Positions 6,393 to 7,680 of a stretch of 7,680 nucleotides of DNA are shown piece by piece. This DNA comes from Akkermansia muciniphila (lineage in GTDB: Bacteria > Verrucomicrobiota > Verrucomicrobiia > Verrucomicrobiales > V1-33). The DNA is taken from assembly GCA_943331195.2 (NCBI GenBank), contig CALQKQ020000165.1:1-7680 (forward strand), read 5' to 3'. A program made the translations under genes and the position numbers. A model generated the notes under the pieces. It had not been told where the DNA came from. It did not search any database and saw nothing but the letters and a program-made list of their open reading frames with translations. How positions within the stretch are numbered: position 1 is the stretch's first letter; each line of letters starts with the position of its first letter.

Positions 6393-6890
6393 ATGAAATG
6401 CGACGTCTGCGACGCCAAACCCGCCTCTGTCTTCCTCACCCAAATCGTCAAGGGTGAAATGCAGAAAATCAATTTGTGCGAGGACTGCGCCAAAGAAAAA
6501 GGCGTCACCGACCCCACCGGCTTCCAACTCGCCGACATGCTCCTCGGCTTCGGCCAAGGCTCCAAAGTCGAGTCCCAACCTAAAGAAAAAGCCTGCCCCG
6601 CCTGCGGCATGACCCAAAGCACCTTCCGCAAAACCGGCCGCCTCGGCTGCGCCGCCTGCTACAACGTCTTCGGCGATGGCCTCGACGGCCTCCTCAAAGC
6701 CATGCACAAAGGCACCCGCCACATCGGCAAAGTCCCCGCCCACCTCAGCCGCCGCCTCGCCGAAGCCACCCACCTCGCCGAACTCCGCTCCGCCCTCGAC
6801 GCCGCCGTCTCCACCGAAGCCTTCGAAGAAGCCGCTCGCCTCAAAAACCAAATCGCCGCCCTCGAACACCCCGCTTCTCAGATCCCCTAA
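6393..6890 (+). CDS. mcsA: McsA-like zinc protein, activator of arginine kinase McsB
   Basis: McsA is the zinc-binding partner that activates the protein-arginine kinase McsB and helps direct substrates to Clp proteases. The 165-residue product has four CxxC pairs: C3/C6, C29/C32, C68/C71 and C86/C89. These fit two zinc sites, with the LCEDCA and LGCAACY contexts usual for the family. HKGTRHIGKVP (105-115) is a conserved McsA segment. The C-terminus (about 128-158) is a UVR motif with the AFEEAARLKNQI core. Length is close to other McsA proteins. The start is certain because C3 belongs to the first CxxC pair. mcsB follows after 45 nt on the same strand, so the two are probably cotranscribed. 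In Firmicutes this pair sits between ctsR and clpC; no ctsR is present upstream here. Confidence 0.93.
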   Translation: MKCDVCDAKPASVFLTQIVKGEMQKINLCEDCAKEKGVTDPTGFQLADMLLGFGQGSKVESQPKEKACPACGMTQSTFRKTGRLGCAACYNVFGDGLDGLLKAMHKGTRHIGKVPAHLSRRLAEATHLAELRSALDAAVSTEAFEEAARLKNQIAALEHPASQIP

Positions 6891-6935
6891 TCGCTCCCCC
6901 CAGGCTCCCCCCCCAACCCCAGGCCCCTCCCAGCC

Positions 6936-7680
6936 ATGATGAAGTTCTCCACCCTGCTGCGCCGTCCCCCCGAATGGATGGAGCACGACGGCCCCTCCCG
7001 CGACATCGTCCTCACCAGCCGCATCCGCCTCGCCCGCAACCTCGACGGCCCCGCCTTCCCCGGCTGGGCCCGCAAAGAAGACCGCTGCGCCATCATGCGC
7101 GAACTCCAACCCCGCCTCGAAAACCTCAGCGGCATGAAAGACTGCTTCTCCGAAGACCTCGGAAACCTCGACCCCATTCGCAAACAAGTCCTCGTCGAAA
7201 AACACCTCATCTCCCGCGAACAAGCCGCCAAATCCGCCGGCAGCGCCGCCGTCATCAACCGCGATCAGTCCCTCTCCATCATGATCAACGAAGAAGACCA
7301 CCTCCGCATGCAAAGCATCCGCTCCGGCCTCGACCTCTTCGCCGCTCACGCCACCCTCGATAAACTCGACTCCGAACTCGAAGAACACGTCCGCTTCGCC
7401 TGGGACCAACGCTTCGGCTACCTCACCGCCTGCCCCACCAACCTCGGCACCGGCATGCGCGCCAGCGCCATGCTCCACCTCCCCGCCCTCGTCCTCAGCG
7501 AACAAGTCAATCAAGTCATCCAAGCCGTCAATAAAATCGGCCTCGCCGTCCGCGGCCTCTACGGAGAAGGCACCGAAGCCCTCGCCAACCTCTTCCAAGT
7601 CTCCAACCAACACACCCTCGGCGAAAAAGAAGCCGAAATTCTCGCCCGCCTCGAAAAAGTCATCCTCCAAATCATCACCC
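6936..7680 (+). CDS. mcsB: Protein-arginine kinase McsB (N-terminal 248 residues, runs off right edge)
   Basis: McsB phosphorylates arginine side chains, marking proteins for ClpCP-type degradation. The visible part is most of the phosphagen-kinase-like catalytic domain. It has PPEWM near the start, the nucleotide-binding motif TSRIRLARN at 27-35, the acidic active-site segment NEEDH at 118-122, CPTNLGTGMRAS with the family cysteine at 166, and RGLYGEGTEA from 206. These distinguish McsB from animal creatine and arginine kinases, which have a separate N-terminal domain. No key residue is missing. Two adjacent ATG codons (6936, 6939) are possible starts; neither has a Shine-Dalgarno, and the leader is mostly C. 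The gene continues past the window; a full McsB is about 350 residues. What follows it (for example a clpC) cannot be seen. Confidence 0.95.
   Translation, partial: MMKFSTLLRRPPEWMEHDGPSRDIVLTSRIRLARNLDGPAFPGWARKEDRCAIMRELQPRLENLSGMKDCFSEDLGNLDPIRKQVLVEKHLISREQAAKSAGSAAVINRDQSLSIMINEEDHLRMQSIRSGLDLFAAHATLDKLDSELEEHVRFAWDQRFGYLTACPTNLGTGMRASAMLHLPALVLSEQVNQVIQAVNKIGLAVRGLYGEGTEALANLFQVSNQHTLGEKEAEILARLEKVILQIIT

Noticed and set aside
5124..7670. An 848-codon open frame on the minus strand opposite the Tm-1-like, mcsA and mcsB genes
   Set aside because: Its product is low-complexity (Gly, Ala, Glu, Asp, Val). It arises because plus-strand codons ending in C become antisense codons beginning with G, which can never be stops. 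The three sense genes have clear family motifs.

Overview
The window reads as a chromosomal segment of a GC-rich Gram-negative bacterium, most likely from the PVC group and probably Verrucomicrobiota. The grounds are indirect: a very large secreted LamG/PA14-type protein of the kind common in that group, a McsA-McsB pair (also known from Chlamydiae and other PVC bacteria outside the Firmicutes), and sparse Shine-Dalgarno use. No rRNA or marker gene is present to confirm the phylum.

Layout. Positions 1-2919 (minus strand) hold the first 973 codons of a large exported multidomain protein that continues past the left edge. It has a signal peptide, a LamG-like domain, an extracellular beta-sandwich, two related PA14-like modules, and the start of a second LamG-like domain at the edge. 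The 189 bp at 2920-3108 are non-coding. They hold a candidate promoter, an 11-bp-period direct repeat, a 9-bp inverted repeat that could form a pseudoknot, and a weak candidate terminator. Positions 3109-4975 (minus) hold a compact queF-queC-queE operon for 7-deazaguanine (queuosine precursor) synthesis. The 106 bp at 4976-5081 separate this operon from a divergent plus-strand gene for a Tm-1-like/UPF0261 protein (5082-6287). This is followed by mcsA (6393-6890) and the first 248 codons of mcsB (6936 to the right edge), the adaptor and kinase of protein-arginine phosphorylation.

How the genes work together. QueE makes 7-carboxy-7-deazaguanine, QueC converts it to preQ0, and QueF reduces that to preQ1, so the operon covers three consecutive steps; queD, tgt and queA are not in the window. 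McsA and McsB form a known functional pair that marks proteins with phospho-arginine for Clp proteolysis. The Tm-1-like protein has no firmly established bacterial function and its position suggests no clear link to either neighbour. The LamG/PA14 protein is probably surface-exposed or secreted.

Composition. From about 3100 onward the plus strand is strongly C-rich over G whichever strand is coding, which suggests replication-strand skew with the minus strand leading. This bias also creates very long spurious open frames opposite the real genes. The LamG gene is clearly less skewed than its neighbours. No tRNA, rRNA, CRISPR array, insertion sequence or phage gene was recognised, and no gene-free stretch exceeds 300 bp.
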